Positions 29,732 through 40,871 of a DNA stretch of 64,000 nt are shown in pieces; positions within the stretch are counted from its first letter, which is position 1; each line of letters begins with the position of its first letter. Below the pieces are notes generated by a model. That model made no database searches, was not told the DNA's origin, and saw only the letters and a program-made list of their open reading frames with translations. This stretch comes from Axinella damicornis. Lineage: Eukaryota; Porifera; Demospongiae; Axinellida; Axinellidae. The position numbers and the translations under genes were made by a program. The stretch covers positions 14,878,781 through 14,942,780 of the forward strand of contig OZ007508.1 of the NCBI GenBank assembly GCA_963931865.1, in the 5' to 3' direction.

Positions 29732-30664
29732 TTAATTCTGCGCCTCAAAAAACGAGCGGGCTTCCCGGATGTCATCGGTGATCGCCTCCTTCAACGCTCC
29801 CAGTCCATCGAACTTCTTCTCTTCCCGTATCTTGTGGCGAAACACCACACGCACTGTCTTGCCGTACAGGTCGCCCTCGAAATCAAACAGATGGACTTCC
29901 AGGATCGGCCTCGGCGTATTGTCATCAATCGTGGGACGAACGCCCACGTTGGCCACCCCCTGAACCGTCTTGCCATCGACTTCAGTCGCGCACGCATACA
30001 CACCTGATATCGGCGCGACATAGCGATGTAGCTGGATATTCGCCGTAGGCACACCCAATGCCCTGCCAAGTCGCCGCCCGTAAATTACCTTCCCGGTGAT
30101 TGAGTACCTGTGCCCCAGCAGTTTCTCCGCCAGTTCAAAATCACCCTGCGCCAGACACTCCCTGATACGTGTACTCGACACACGGGTATCTTCAATCACG
30201 ATGGTATAGAGGTTATGCACCGAGAAGCCATGCTGTTCCCCGGCCTGCTGTAGTTTCCGGTAGTCACCGCTTCGATCACGGCCAAAACGGAAGTCGTCAC
30301 CGACAAACAACGCCACGATCTGCAGGTCCTTCACCAGAACATCCATAAATTCAAGCGCCGACATATTCCGCGCCTTCTCGTCGAACTTGACGCAGAACAC
30401 CTGATCAAGCCCGAGCTTTTCAAGCAACTGCACCTTCTCTCGGAAACGAGTGAGTCTCGCCGGTGCATTGTAAACATCAAAAAATTCTTTTGGCTGGGGC
30501 TCGAAACAGATCAACATGGAATGCGTGTTCAGCTCCCGCGCCTTTACGATCACCTCGGACAGGATTTTCTGATGTCCAAGATGCACACCATCAAAGTTAC
30601 CGATAGTGGCCACCCCTCCCCGATGTTCATCTGTCACATTTAGCAAGCCGCGGATGATGTTCAC
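29732..30664 (-). CDS. ribF: Bifunctional riboflavin kinase/FAD synthetase
   Basis: A 310-residue two-domain enzyme. The N-terminal FAD synthetase half has the nucleotidyltransferase motif GNFDGVHLGHQ and 'SSTRIRE'. The C-terminal flavokinase half has 'GRRLGRALGVPTAN' and 'GVANVGVRPT'. It makes FMN and FAD from riboflavin. It lies between murJ and lspA with almost no gap, so one operon is expected. Confidence 0.95.
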   Translation of the reverse strand: MNIIRGLLNVTDEHRGGVATIGNFDGVHLGHQKILSEVIVKARELNTHSMLICFEPQPKEFFDVYNAPARLTRFREKVQLLEKLGLDQVFCVKFDEKARNMSALEFMDVLVKDLQIVALFVGDDFRFGRDRSGDYRKLQQAGEQHGFSVHNLYTIVIEDTRVSSTRIRECLAQGDFELAEKLLGHRYSITGKVIYGRRLGRALGVPTANIQLHRYVAPISGVYACATEVDGKTVQGVANVGVRPTIDDNTPRPILEVHLFDFEGDLYGKTVRVVFRHKIREEKKFDGLGALKEAITDDIREARSFFEAQN

Positions 30665-32227
30665 TCAACGCACCAGTTTTCTTAAATTCACGCCCAGTAA
30701 AACAAGCGAAGCCACATAGATTACTGCGCCGACGACACAGATCAACAGCATCCGGAGCAGACGTGTCATAAAATCATGTTCCAGCCACCAGTCTATGGGT
30801 GGAACCAGATAGTAGAGCGCAGCGAACATCAGGACACAGGCGGCAACAACCCGGATCAGGTACCGGCGCCAGTCTGCGACATCGACCGACAGTACGCCAT
30901 CACTTCTAAGCCTCGAAAAAAGAAGCGCCGCGTTGAGAAATGCTGACAAGGAGGTCGCCAACGCCAGTCCGACATGCTTGAAGTGAACTATAAGCAGCAG
31001 GTTCATTACCATGTTTGTGGCCATCGTAATCACGCCATAGCGAACCGGCGTCCTGGTGTCCTGGCGCGCAAAGAACCCGGGTGCCAATACCTTGACCAGC
31101 ATATGGCCGAGCAGTCCCGCACCATAAGCGGCCAGACTCATACCGGCCATTTGCACATCACGCTCGGTCATCTCTCCCTGGAAGAACAGCGTGGCAATCA
31201 GTTCATCTGACAGAAACACGAGTGCCACTGATGCCGGCAGTCCAAACAGAAGAACGGAGCGGAGCGCCCAGTCGAGCGTCAGGGTAAATGACCCGGTCGC
31301 ATTCTCCGCATGTTCTCTGGAAAGTCCCGGAAGAATCACGGTCGCAATCGTAATCCCGAACAGGGCCAGAGGAAGCTCAAGCAATCGGTCCGAATAGTAC
31401 AGCCATGACAGGCTGCCCGTCTCAAGAAACGAGGCCAGCAGCGTATCCATCAGCAGGTTGATCTGGCTTGCGGATGCACCGAAGATCGCCGGAAGCATCA
31501 GGGTGCCAATACGTTTGACACCCTCATCACCGAACCCGGGTTTCGGCTCAGGTAGAAGTTCGATCCGGGCCAGAAAGGGCACCTGAAAGGTCAGTTGAGC
31601 GACACCGGCGATCAGAACCCCCCAGGCGAGCGCCATAACCGGTTCATCAAGATGTTCCCGCAGTAGAAGGGCACAGGTAATCAGAGAGACATTCAGCAGA
31701 ACCGGCGTAAAAGCAGGGGCCGCGAAACGTCCATAGGTGTTCAATATCGCGCCGGAGAGCGCGGTCATGGAAATGAGCAGCAAATAAGGAAACGTAAGCC
31801 GAAGCATGTCCACGGCGAGTGCAAATTTGGCGCCCTCATCGTGGTACAGATAACCTGGCGCGAAAACACTGATAACCAGTTCGGCACCCAGAACACCAAG
31901 CGTAGTGACAATCAGCAAAACCAGCCCCAGTGAACCCGCCGTGAGATCCACAAGCCGCTTGACTTCGGCCTGGGTGCGTTTGGCCCTGTACTCTGAAAGC
32001 ACCGGCACAAAAGCCTGGGAGAAGGCGCCCTCCGCGAACAGTCGCCGGAAGAAGTTGGGAATGCGGAAAGCCAGAAAGAACGCATCCGCACCCGCTGCGG
32101 CGCCAAAAAAATAGGCAATGACCATGTCGCGAACCAGACCCAGTACCCGGGAGATCATGGTCATAGCAGACACTATAACGCCTGAGCGAAGCAGCTTTCC
32201 GCCTGGCTTTTTGTTCCTTTCTGTCAT
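30665..32227 (-). CDS. murJ: Lipid II flippase MurJ
   Basis: A 520-residue MOP-superfamily membrane protein with about 14 helices that flips lipid II across the inner membrane for peptidoglycan synthesis. The N-terminal '[18 protein letters not shown]...[20 protein letters not shown]' block is highly diagnostic and carries conserved Arg and Asp residues of the cavity. It is divergent from rpsT, as in many gammaproteobacteria. Confidence 0.95.
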   Translation of the reverse strand: MTERNKKPGGKLLRSGVIVSAMTMISRVLGLVRDMVIAYFFGAAAGADAFFLAFRIPNFFRRLFAEGAFSQAFVPVLSEYRAKRTQAEVKRLVDLTAGSLGLVLLIVTTLGVLGAELVISVFAPGYLYHDEGAKFALAVDMLRLTFPYLLLISMTALSGAILNTYGRFAAPAFTPVLLNVSLITCALLLREHLDEPVMALAWGVLIAGVAQLTFQVPFLARIELLPEPKPGFGDEGVKRIGTLMLPAIFGASASQINLLMDTLLASFLETGSLSWLYYSDRLLELPLALFGITIATVILPGLSREHAENATGSFTLTLDWALRSVLLFGLPASVALVFLSDELIATLFFQGEMTERDVQMAGMSLAAYGAGLLGHMLVKVLAPGFFARQDTRTPVRYGVITMATNMVMNLLLIVHFKHVGLALATSLSAFLNAALLFSRLRSDGVLSVDVADWRRYLIRVVAACVLMFAALYYLVPPIDWWLEHDFMTRLLRMLLICVVGAVIYVASLVLLGVNLRKLVR

Positions 32228-32280
32228 GTGTGGTGGACCTTTCCCCGGAGGCTAATCATCTCACAGCAGACCCGCATTGT

Positions 32281-32309
32281 TTGACAAAACCACATGAAAT
32301 CGGCATAGT
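32281..32309 (+). promoter_or_regulatory. Probable rpsT promoter
   Basis: A perfect -35 TTGACA (32281-32286), a 17-bp spacer, and a -10 CATAGT (32304-32309; 4 of 6 matches) are followed by a GC-rich discriminator, as is usual for ribosomal genes. It is 37 bp upstream of the rpsT start. Confidence 0.6.
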
Positions 32310-32346
32310 TCGCGCCTGTTTTTTTTCAGATCAGGTTACAACCAAA

Positions 32347-32613
32347 GTGGCAAACTCAGCACAAGCCAGAAAACGGGCGCGGCAGAACGAGTCTCGTCGT
32401 CGGCATAATGCGAGCCAGCGTTCCGCGTTCAGAACCGCAATCAAAAAGGCTGTCGCCGCAGTCGAAGCCGGTGACTATGATGCTGCAAGCAGCGCCTACC
32501 AGACCGCTGTCCCCGTCATTGATCGCGCTGTGACTCACGGTCTGATCACCCGGAACAAGGCGGCACGACATAAGTCTCGTCTGAATGCCGGAGTCAAGAA
32601 CCTCAAAGGCTAA
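32347..32613 (+). CDS. rpsT: 30S ribosomal protein S20
   Basis: An 88-residue basic protein ([12 protein letters not shown]...) matching S20, which binds 16S rRNA in the body of the small subunit. GTG at 32347 is chosen because mature S20 begins Ala-Asn-x-x-x-Ala; the longer frame from 32230 would add 39 residues that read through the promoter. Use of a non-ATG start is typical of rpsT, which is autoregulated at translation in E. coli. Confidence 0.94.
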   Translation: MANSAQARKRARQNESRRRHNASQRSAFRTAIKKAVAAVEAGDYDAASSAYQTAVPVIDRAVTHGLITRNKAARHKSRLNAGVKNLKG

Positions 32614-32640
32614 TACTTTCGTTCCCGCCGCCGCAATTCG

Positions 32641-32679
32641 TCAAACCAGAACGTCAAACCAGACCATCAAACCAGAACA

Positions 32680-32692
<13 letters not shown>
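32641..32692. repeat. Four 13-bp tandem repeats at the proB stop codon
   Basis: Four consecutive units of TCAAACCAGAACN (32641, 32654, 32667, 32680). The last unit is the 3' end of proB itself, read on the minus strand: its TCA is the TGA stop and its CCAGAAC encodes the last residues. The other three units appear to be copies running downstream of the gene. Confidence 0.85.
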
Positions 32693-34985
<2,293 letters not shown>

Positions 34986-35006
34986 CCTTTTCAGCGGCGT
35001 GCTTTA

Positions 35007-35267
35007 CTACGCCTGCGCCACTACGTTGACATACTTACGTTGCTTTGGCCCCTTAACGCTGAATTCTACGACACCGTCAGCTTTAGCAAAAAGCGTGTGG
35101 TCTTTACCACATCCTACATTGGCGCCAGGGTGGAATCTGGTACCACGCTGGCGAACGATAATGTTTCCGGCAATAACCTGCTGACCACCGAAAATTTTCA
35201 CACCAAGGCGTTTGGACTCTGAATCGCGCCCGTTACGGGTACTACCGCCTGCTTTTTTGTGAGCCAT
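35007..35267 (-). CDS. rpmA: 50S ribosomal protein L27
   Basis: An 86-residue basic protein beginning [20 protein letters not shown], the typical L27 N-terminus that reaches the peptidyl-transferase centre. It follows rplU by 2 bp, the universal rplU-rpmA pair. Confidence 0.96.
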   Translation of the reverse strand: MAHKKAGGSTRNGRDSESKRLGVKIFGGQQVIAGNIIVRQRGTRFHPGANVGCGKDHTLFAKADGVVEFSVKGPKQRKYVNVVAQA

Positions 35268-35269
35268 GC

Positions 35270-35584
35270 CTAACCTCCGGTGATATCCGTGATCTTCACG
35301 GCGGTGAAATGCTGACGATGACCCGCCTGACGCCGATAGTGCTTCCGGCGTTTCATCTTGATGACCGTAATCTTGTCTCCGCGGCCATGAGACATAACCT
35401 GCGCGGTCACTTTGCCACCTTCCACATAAGGGGTACCGATCCGCACCTTTTCGCCTTCGCCGATCAACATGACCTGGTCAAAATTGATCGTCTCACCTTC
35501 AGCAACATCCAACTTTTCAAGCCGCAAAACCTCACCCGGTTCAACCCGATGCTGTTTGCCGCCACTTTCAATCACAGCGTACAT
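35270..35584 (-). CDS. rplU: 50S ribosomal protein L21
   Basis: A 104-residue protein, [18 protein letters not shown]..., with the C-terminal basic '[16 protein letters not shown]' segment. ATG at 35584 is chosen because L21 begins with this Tyr-Ala-Val-Ile motif; the open frame continues upstream to 35785 only by chance. Confidence 0.96.
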   Translation of the reverse strand: MYAVIESGGKQHRVEPGEVLRLEKLDVAEGETINFDQVMLIGEGEKVRIGTPYVEGGKVTAQVMSHGRGDKITVIKMKRRKHYRRQAGHRQHFTAVKITDITGG

Positions 35585-35892
35585 GCCAAAAATCTCTTCA
35601 ATGACCGCGCTCTTGATAGTGCAGGTCGCGGTTTTGTTGGGTTGTGGCAGGAACCCCGCCACTTTCAGGACGCGCAATTCTAAGCGAACAGGATGCCGGT
35701 AGCAAGCAGGTTGTTCGGGTTGTACCTGTGAGACCAGGCAGGCTACCTGCATGAGTTGTTGACAGCACGCCATCGGGGTTGCCAATCCTGGGCTGTCGTG
35801 GGGTCAATGCTGATTGTAGGCATCCTGATACTCGACCGGTTGCCGCAGTATGTGTTCAAAATTCTTGCAACAAATCGAGTAGCCCCAGGGTC
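35585..35892. other. Region between rplU and the SGNH hydrolase gene
   Basis: It holds the rplU leader and promoter region, the left copy of an ~78-bp direct repeat (35716-35793), and the start of the AT-rich insert. No gene is supported. Confidence 0.55.
35716..35793. repeat. Direct repeat, left copy
   Basis: About 78 bp, roughly 90% identical by eye to 37147-37226 and in the same orientation. Both contain a short palindrome in the GGCAGGCTACCTGC region (CCGC in the right copy) and end with GCCAATCCTG. The pair brackets the AT-rich SGNH hydrolase gene. It could be a REP-like dispersed repeat or the scar of an insertion. Confidence 0.75.
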
Positions 35893-37069
35893 TCATCTTA
35901 TTTGGTTTATTGCGTCCCTGGCGAAAAAACGCTCGTGAATACTTTGAGCATAAGCTCTATAACCGACTTCAAGCGGATGCTTATCACGATTTATAGGATA
36001 TACAGAACCTGTATTTTGCAATGCCTGTACTACCTGCGGTTGAACATCAACAAAACCAAGGTCAATCTCGTTAAAAAAGGCCGAGAATTCTTTAATCAAA
36101 TTGTATTCGTGTTCAACAAGAAGATGGTAATCATCTGGAAGCTTATAATTACGATCAACAAGATAATCATAGAATACCCGAACTTTCGAGGGTATAAAGG
36201 CGATATATAAATCAATCCCGTTCAAATCAGACTTTCGTTTCGCTTCTTTGAGAACTGCCTTTGTTATTTCAAAGCCCAAATTTATCTCGATTTCCTGTAG
36301 ATCCATATGGTATTTAAAAATTGGAACTACATGATGCGAAATGACCGTTTGGTTTTTTGGCTCTGAAATCACAAGCGTTGTTATCGGATCTGGCGGAAAG
36401 ATAATATTTTTGACCTGACCGGCAAGATGTCTTGTTAATGAGGCAATGGCCGATCGCTGAGAAACATATTCAACAGCACCTGACCCCCCCCCCCCGCCTC
36501 AAACGATCATTTTGGCGTTGTGAAGATCGCGAAAGATAATCGGCATCAAAACATGGTTGGGTGTTAAACCCTTTTCCATCAGCCCAGTTTTGCCAATAAT
36601 CCATAGTGTTGATTAACTTACAGGGGTTTATTATATCGTTTGCCAGATAGAGGCCTATAACAATCACCTGAGGCTTCAACTTGATAGCTTCATCCATAAG
36701 ATGGTGATATTGCAAGCTACCATAGCCGCCAATCCCAAAGTTGTAGACCGTCATACCGGTAAGATCAGCCAATTGATACGGCCAGGAATCTTCGGTCCTT
36801 ACATTATTGCCGTAAGTATGAGAGTCACCAATGGCAACCAAATCAACTTGTTTTTGTGTCTGTGGATTCCTGAATCCATTTGCGTCAATTCCAGGAAATG
36901 AAGGCGCTATTCGATAGGCCAATTGCTCATCGGGAATACGATTTGCTTTTAGCCCATGAATAGGAAAGGCTGTGAATTGGCGAAGACCAGTTTCTAAAAT
37001 ACCTAACGCAAGCGTGCTCGATAGAATGAAGAGTAGTAAATTTGGTAAATGTCTGGATTGGTAAACCAT
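35893..37069 (-). pseudogene. SGNH/GDSL-family hydrolase, split at a 12-base G tract
   Basis: Two frames on the minus strand together form one protein. The N-terminal frame (37069 to 36470) has a membrane anchor, the block I motif VAIGDSHTYGNN and a downstream 'FGIGGYG' block. The C-terminal frame (opening near 36498, to 35893) has the block V-like D-x-HP motif (RDKHPLEVGYRAYAQ). They meet at a run of 12 C on the plus strand (36484-36495), where the frame is shifted by one. Relatives include acyltransferase-linked SGNH proteins acting on surface glycans. Base composition is much more AT-rich than the ribosomal genes next door. It may be phase variable, decayed, or mis-sequenced. Confidence 0.7.
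36484..36495. repeat. Homopolymer C12 (G12 in the gene)
   Basis: Twelve consecutive C residues inside the SGNH hydrolase gene. A tract of 11 or 14 would join the two reading frames; 12 leaves them off by one. This is the only homopolymer of such length in the bacterial part. Confidence 0.9.
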
Positions 37070-37146
37070 TTCAAGCCCTTAGAGAAGTCAGGTGTCTGTG
37101 CTGGCGACAATGATAACATCAATAAAGTTTACCACCCCGGATTTTT

Positions 37147-37226
37147 CGGGTTCAGTACCTGTGAGACCAGGCAGGCTACCCGCATGAGTTGTTGATAGCA
37201 CGCCACCGGGGTTGCCAATCCTGTGC
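37147..37226. repeat. Direct repeat, right copy
   Basis: Second copy of the repeat at 35716-35793, same orientation, with an extra 2 bases near its left end (CGGGTTCAGTACC versus CGGGTTGTACC). It lies 78 bp beyond the SGNH hydrolase start, before ispB. Confidence 0.75.
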
Positions 37227-37326
37227 TTTTGAACCCGGACAGTAAGATTCCCGCTTTCCACCTTGACACCGCAGGTGCTCCACCGCATTCTCACCCTTCT
37301 AAATACCCGAGAAATCAGACATTTAC

Positions 37327-38292
37327 ATGACCTATCCCTTCCTGTCAGCCGTCCAGGAGGACTTCCAGGCGGTTGATAACCTAATCAGGGCAAACCTGAA
37401 TTCCGAGGTTCCTCTGGTTGAGGAGATCTCGGCATACCTGATAGAGGCCGGCGGCAAGCGCCTCAGACCCCTTCTGGTTTTACTGGCCGCCAGGGCCTGC
37501 GGCTATCAGGAACGGGAACACATCAAACTGGCCGCTGTCATCGAATTCCTGCACACCGCCATGCTGTTACATGACGACGTCGTCGACGAATCCGGCCTGC
37601 GCCGGGGTCGAAAAACGGTCAACGCCGCCTGGGGCAATTCCCCCAGCGTTCTGGTTGGTGATTTTCTGCACAGCCGGGCCTTCGAGATGATGGTCGAAAT
37701 CGGCAACATGCGGGTCATGGAAATTCTGTCCAGAGCAACCAATGTGATTGCTGAAGGTGAGGTTCAGCAGTTGTGTACTGTCCGTAACCCGGAAACCACG
37801 GAACCGGAGTACCTGGAAATTATTTCGCGCAAGACGGCCATGTTGTTCCAGGCAGCGGCACACTCCGGGGCTGTGCTGGCTGGTGCGGACGAATCATCTG
37901 AGTGTGCGCTGCGTGACTACGGACTGCATCTCGGACTCGCATTCCAGTTGATTGATGATCAGTTGGACTATCTGGGCGACGCGTCGGAACTTGGCAAGAA
38001 TATCGGAGACGATCTTGCCGAGGGAAAGGTTACCCTTCCCCTGATTGCGGCAATGCGCAACGCCAGTCGGGCCGAATCAGATTTTATCGAAACGGCAATC
38101 AGACAGGGCGGCGTAGAAAACCTGCCTCATATGATCGAACTGGTGAACCGAACCGGCGCTCTGGGCTACACCGAGAATCTGGCAAGGCAGGAAAAGTGCC
38201 TGGCCGCAGAGCACCTGAGTAATCTCCCGGATTCTGAGTACCGGCAATCTATGAACGTGTTGGCGAACTTCGTGGTGGATCGCCAATACTAG
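37327..38292 (+). CDS. ispB: Polyprenyl diphosphate synthase (octaprenyl type)
   Basis: A 321-residue trans-prenyl transferase that makes the side chain of ubiquinone. The first Asp-rich motif lies in LLHDDVVDES and the second in QLIDDQLDY; 'GGKRLRP' at the substrate-binding start is present. In gammaproteobacteria ispB is divergent from rplU-rpmA; here that arrangement persists, but the AT-rich insert lies between them. Confidence 0.93.
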   Translation: MTYPFLSAVQEDFQAVDNLIRANLNSEVPLVEEISAYLIEAGGKRLRPLLVLLAARACGYQEREHIKLAAVIEFLHTAMLLHDDVVDESGLRRGRKTVNAAWGNSPSVLVGDFLHSRAFEMMVEIGNMRVMEILSRATNVIAEGEVQQLCTVRNPETTEPEYLEIISRKTAMLFQAAAHSGAVLAGADESSECALRDYGLHLGLAFQLIDDQLDYLGDASELGKNIGDDLAEGKVTLPLIAAMRNASRAESDFIETAIRQGGVENLPHMIELVNRTGALGYTENLARQEKCLAAEHLSNLPDSEYRQSMNVLANFVVDRQY

Positions 38293-38300
38293 CATTTGCT

Positions 38301-40139
38301 TTAATCGAGATCATAACGTTCCTCATAATTCTCTTTCAGGCCTTCGTCTTGTTCTTCTTTGAGCAGAAGGTAATCACCAACAGCCAGGACATCTAACTCC
38401 GTGCCCATGAAGCACTTGAAGGCATCAGTTGGCGTACAGATGATTGGCTCTCCGCGAACGTTAAATGACGTGTTAACAACGAGAGGACATCCGGTCTTTT
38501 CTTTGAATTTGGAAATCACCGAATGATAGCGAGGGTTTGTGTCGCCATGTACTGTCTGGATGCGCGCAGAGTAATCAACATGAGTAATTGCCGGCACTGA
38601 TGAGCGTGGTACGTTCAGCTTGTCGATACCAAACAGCGCTTCTTCCTCTGCTGTCATTGAACGGCGTTTGTTCTTTTGGACGTCAGCTACCAATAGCATA
38701 TAGGGACTATCAGCATCATGCTCAAACCAGTCCCCAACATCCTCTCTTAGAACACTGGGAGCAAAGGGGCGAAAGCTTTCTCTGTATTTAACTTTCAGGT
38801 TAAGCTGCTTCTGCATTACCGAAGAACGTGGGTCAGCAATTATGCTTCGCCCACCCAATGCGCGAGGGCCAAACTCCATGCGTCCCTGCATCCAGCCTAC
38901 TGCTTTTTCATCTGCCAGTGCAGTCGCCACCTGCTCGATCAATTCACTTTCAGAAAGCTTTTTGAACCTGGCGCCACATGCGGAGAGTTCGGCTTCAATT
39001 TCATCATCAGTGAATTCAGGGCCAAGATAAGCTCCTTTCATGGAATCACGCTCAGAAGAAACGCTTCGCTCTTTAGCGTGATGCAAATACCAGGCAGACA
39101 GTGCGGCACCTAATGCGCCACCAGCATCACCAGCCGCTGGTTGAATCCATATGTTGTCAAAGATTTTTTCACGCAGAAGGATGCCATTTGCAACGCAGTT
39201 AAGCGCCACACCACCAGCCAGACAAAGGTTTCTGCTGCCAGTCTCTTTTGCAATTCTTTTAGCTATCTGAACGATAATGTCCTCAGTTACTTTCTGCACA
39301 GACGCAGCCAGGTCCATTTCACGTTGTGTTAAATCTGTTTCAGATGTACGCGGAGGGCCACCGAACAATGTATCAAACTTCTTGTTTGTCATTTTCAATC
39401 CGGTGGCATAGTCAAAATAGCTCATATCTAATTGAAAGCTGCCATCTTCCGCTACTTTAATGAGTTTTTCTTTGATCAGGTCAGCATACTTAGGCTCACC
39501 GTATGGCGCCAGACCCATCACTTTGTATTCGCCAGAATTAACCTTAAACCCCGTATAATACGTAAAGGCCGAGTAAAGAAGCCCTAACGAATGAGGAAAG
39601 TGGATTTCCTTAACGACTTTCAGGTTTTTGCCTTTACCCAAAGCTAATGACGTTGTTGTCCATTCGCCCACGCCATCAAGTGTTAGAACGGCCGCACTTT
39701 CAAATGGTGACGGATAGAAAGCACTCGCCGCATGAGACAAGTGATGTTCAGAAAACAACAAACGCTCACGCCAGTTTATATCGCCGCCAAGTGTTTTTGT
39801 AAATTCTTTCGTCAGCAGGGATTTTTGAAATAGCTTATCTTTAACCCATACTGGCATTGCCTTTGCGAAGCTCGTAAGTCCTTTAGGTGCAAAGGCCAGA
39901 TAGGTTTCCAGCAATCGCTCAAACTTTACAAACGGCTTCTCATAAAAGACAACGTTTGCAATCTCATTCGCAGAAATACCAGCCTCTTTCAGACAGTACT
40001 CGATTGCATAACGTGGAAATCCGGCATCATGCTTCTTGCGAGTAAAGCGCTCCTCTTGTGCTGCAGCCAGTATGTCTCCATCCTTTAGCAAACACGCAGC
40101 GCTATCGTGATAAAAGGCGGAAACGCCTAAAATATACAA
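38301..40139 (-). CDS. NodU/CmcH-family carbamoyltransferase
   Basis: A 612-residue O-carbamoyltransferase. The N-terminal Kae1-like domain starts with MYILGVSAFYHDSAACLL and has the metal-binding HHLSHAASAF motif; the C-terminal YrdC-like carbamoyl-transfer domain includes 'FGPRALGGRSI' and 'VNTSFNVRGEPI'. Using carbamoyl phosphate and ATP it would carbamoylate a hydroxyl on a sugar or other metabolite. Coding sequence is more AT-rich than the flanks. It is followed (upstream on the minus strand) by a MITE and the DUF5989 and SxtJ-like genes, so the three form one cassette. Substrate unknown; surface glycan decoration is most likely. Confidence 0.9.
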   Translation of the reverse strand: MYILGVSAFYHDSAACLLKDGDILAAAQEERFTRKKHDAGFPRYAIEYCLKEAGISANEIANVVFYEKPFVKFERLLETYLAFAPKGLTSFAKAMPVWVKDKLFQKSLLTKEFTKTLGGDINWRERLLFSEHHLSHAASAFYPSPFESAAVLTLDGVGEWTTTSLALGKGKNLKVVKEIHFPHSLGLLYSAFTYYTGFKVNSGEYKVMGLAPYGEPKYADLIKEKLIKVAEDGSFQLDMSYFDYATGLKMTNKKFDTLFGGPPRTSETDLTQREMDLAASVQKVTEDIIVQIAKRIAKETGSRNLCLAGGVALNCVANGILLREKIFDNIWIQPAAGDAGGALGAALSAWYLHHAKERSVSSERDSMKGAYLGPEFTDDEIEAELSACGARFKKLSESELIEQVATALADEKAVGWMQGRMEFGPRALGGRSIIADPRSSVMQKQLNLKVKYRESFRPFAPSVLREDVGDWFEHDADSPYMLLVADVQKNKRRSMTAEEEALFGIDKLNVPRSSVPAITHVDYSARIQTVHGDTNPRYHSVISKFKEKTGCPLVVNTSFNVRGEPIICTPTDAFKCFMGTELDVLAVGDYLLLKEEQDEGLKENYEERYDLD

Positions 40140-40155
40140 AAGAAAACCATTTCAG

Positions 40156-40296
40156 GGAAGCTCTGAATAATAGGATTTTTTTGTGAGAGCAAGGCGGACG
40201 CGCCCGCAGAAAATCGTAAAAACGCTTTAATTTTCCGATGTTTCGAGGACGGGTCCAACGCAGCTATCGCGGGAAAAGACATTATTCAGAGTTTCC
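40156..40296. mobile_element. MITE copy 2 (141 bp)
   Basis: Same length and nearly the same sequence as copy 1. It begins GGAAGCTCTGAATAAT and ends with the complement of GGAAACTCTGAATAAT. Flanks are TCAG (40152-40155) and TTAG (40297-40300), a decayed 4-bp duplication. It starts 16 bp before the carbamoyltransferase ATG and ends on the stop codon of the small DUF5989 gene, so it lies inside the cassette and may affect its transcript. Confidence 0.88.
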
Positions 40297-40446
40297 TTAG
40301 AACACCGTGTAGATGAACGGTGCAACCACTGAACCTTCTGCCAGTATCAACAGCCCACCCAAAATCAGCATTACGATAATGATTGGTGCCAGCCATAACT
40401 TTTTACGTACTCGCAAAAACATCCAGAGTTCTTTGAGAAATTCCAT
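40297..40446 (-). CDS. DUF5989 family small membrane protein
   Basis: A 49-residue protein, missed by length-limited gene finding. It begins MEFLKELWMFLRVRKKLWL and continues with one hydrophobic helix (IIIVMLILGGLLILAEG), then a short tail. This architecture matches DUF5989 proteins, which are typically encoded between SxtJ-like proteins and NodU-type carbamoyltransferases. The function is unknown; membrane recruitment of the carbamoyltransferase is a guess. Its TAA stop is created by the TTAG at the edge of MITE copy 2. Confidence 0.78.
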   Translation of the reverse strand: MEFLKELWMFLRVRKKLWLAPIIIVMLILGGLLILAEGSVVAPFIYTVF

Positions 40447-40460
40447 TGGATTTTTCCGTT

Positions 40461-40862
40461 TTAGAATTGATTTTTGAATGGCTCAGCTTGCGATGTATCC
40501 GTGTTACGTTCTTTCCAGTGTGATGCTCTTTCTATGAGTTTCAGGCGAAGTTCATCACGTCCAAACAGTTTCATCAGCATGCTGACAGGAGTGAATAATC
40601 CAAAGAATATAAGCCCCAGGACTATTGGGCTGATAATCATGCCCAGTAGCAAACCAAACCTCATCCAGAGTTTGTTGAGCGGCAGTAGCACGTCAGCTTT
40701 TATCAAAGTAGCCAGAAGGAATGTTACGGCGAGCGCAAACAATAAGTAAGCAGCCGTATTGGCTCCATCATTGAAAAGATAAGCGCCTGTTGCGGCAAAA
40801 ATTAACGTAAACACTCCACCGAATTTGCGATTGGTTGGTAATTCGACCTCGGGAAAATTCAT
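40461..40862 (-). CDS. SxtJ-like membrane protein
   Basis: A 133-residue protein with three or four hydrophobic helices (about residues 15-60 and 70-100) and an amphipathic C-terminus. It resembles the SxtJ family, small membrane proteins found next to carbamoyltransferases in many bacteria. ATG at 40862 (MNFPEVELPTNRKFG) is preferred; a TTG nine bases upstream touches the stop of the next gene. The name comes from a family member in a cyanobacterial cluster and does not imply that product here. Confidence 0.72.
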   Translation of the reverse strand: MNFPEVELPTNRKFGGVFTLIFAATGAYLFNDGANTAAYLLFALAVTFLLATLIKADVLLPLNKLWMRFGLLLGMIISPIVLGLIFFGLFTPVSMLMKLFGRDELRLKLIERASHWKERNTDTSQAEPFKNQF

Positions 40863-40871
40863 TTCGGCCAA

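Noticed and set aside
40461..40862. Saxitoxin-type biosynthesis from the SxtJ-like and carbamoyltransferase genes
   Set aside because: These families are widespread outside that pathway, and no other pathway genes are present.
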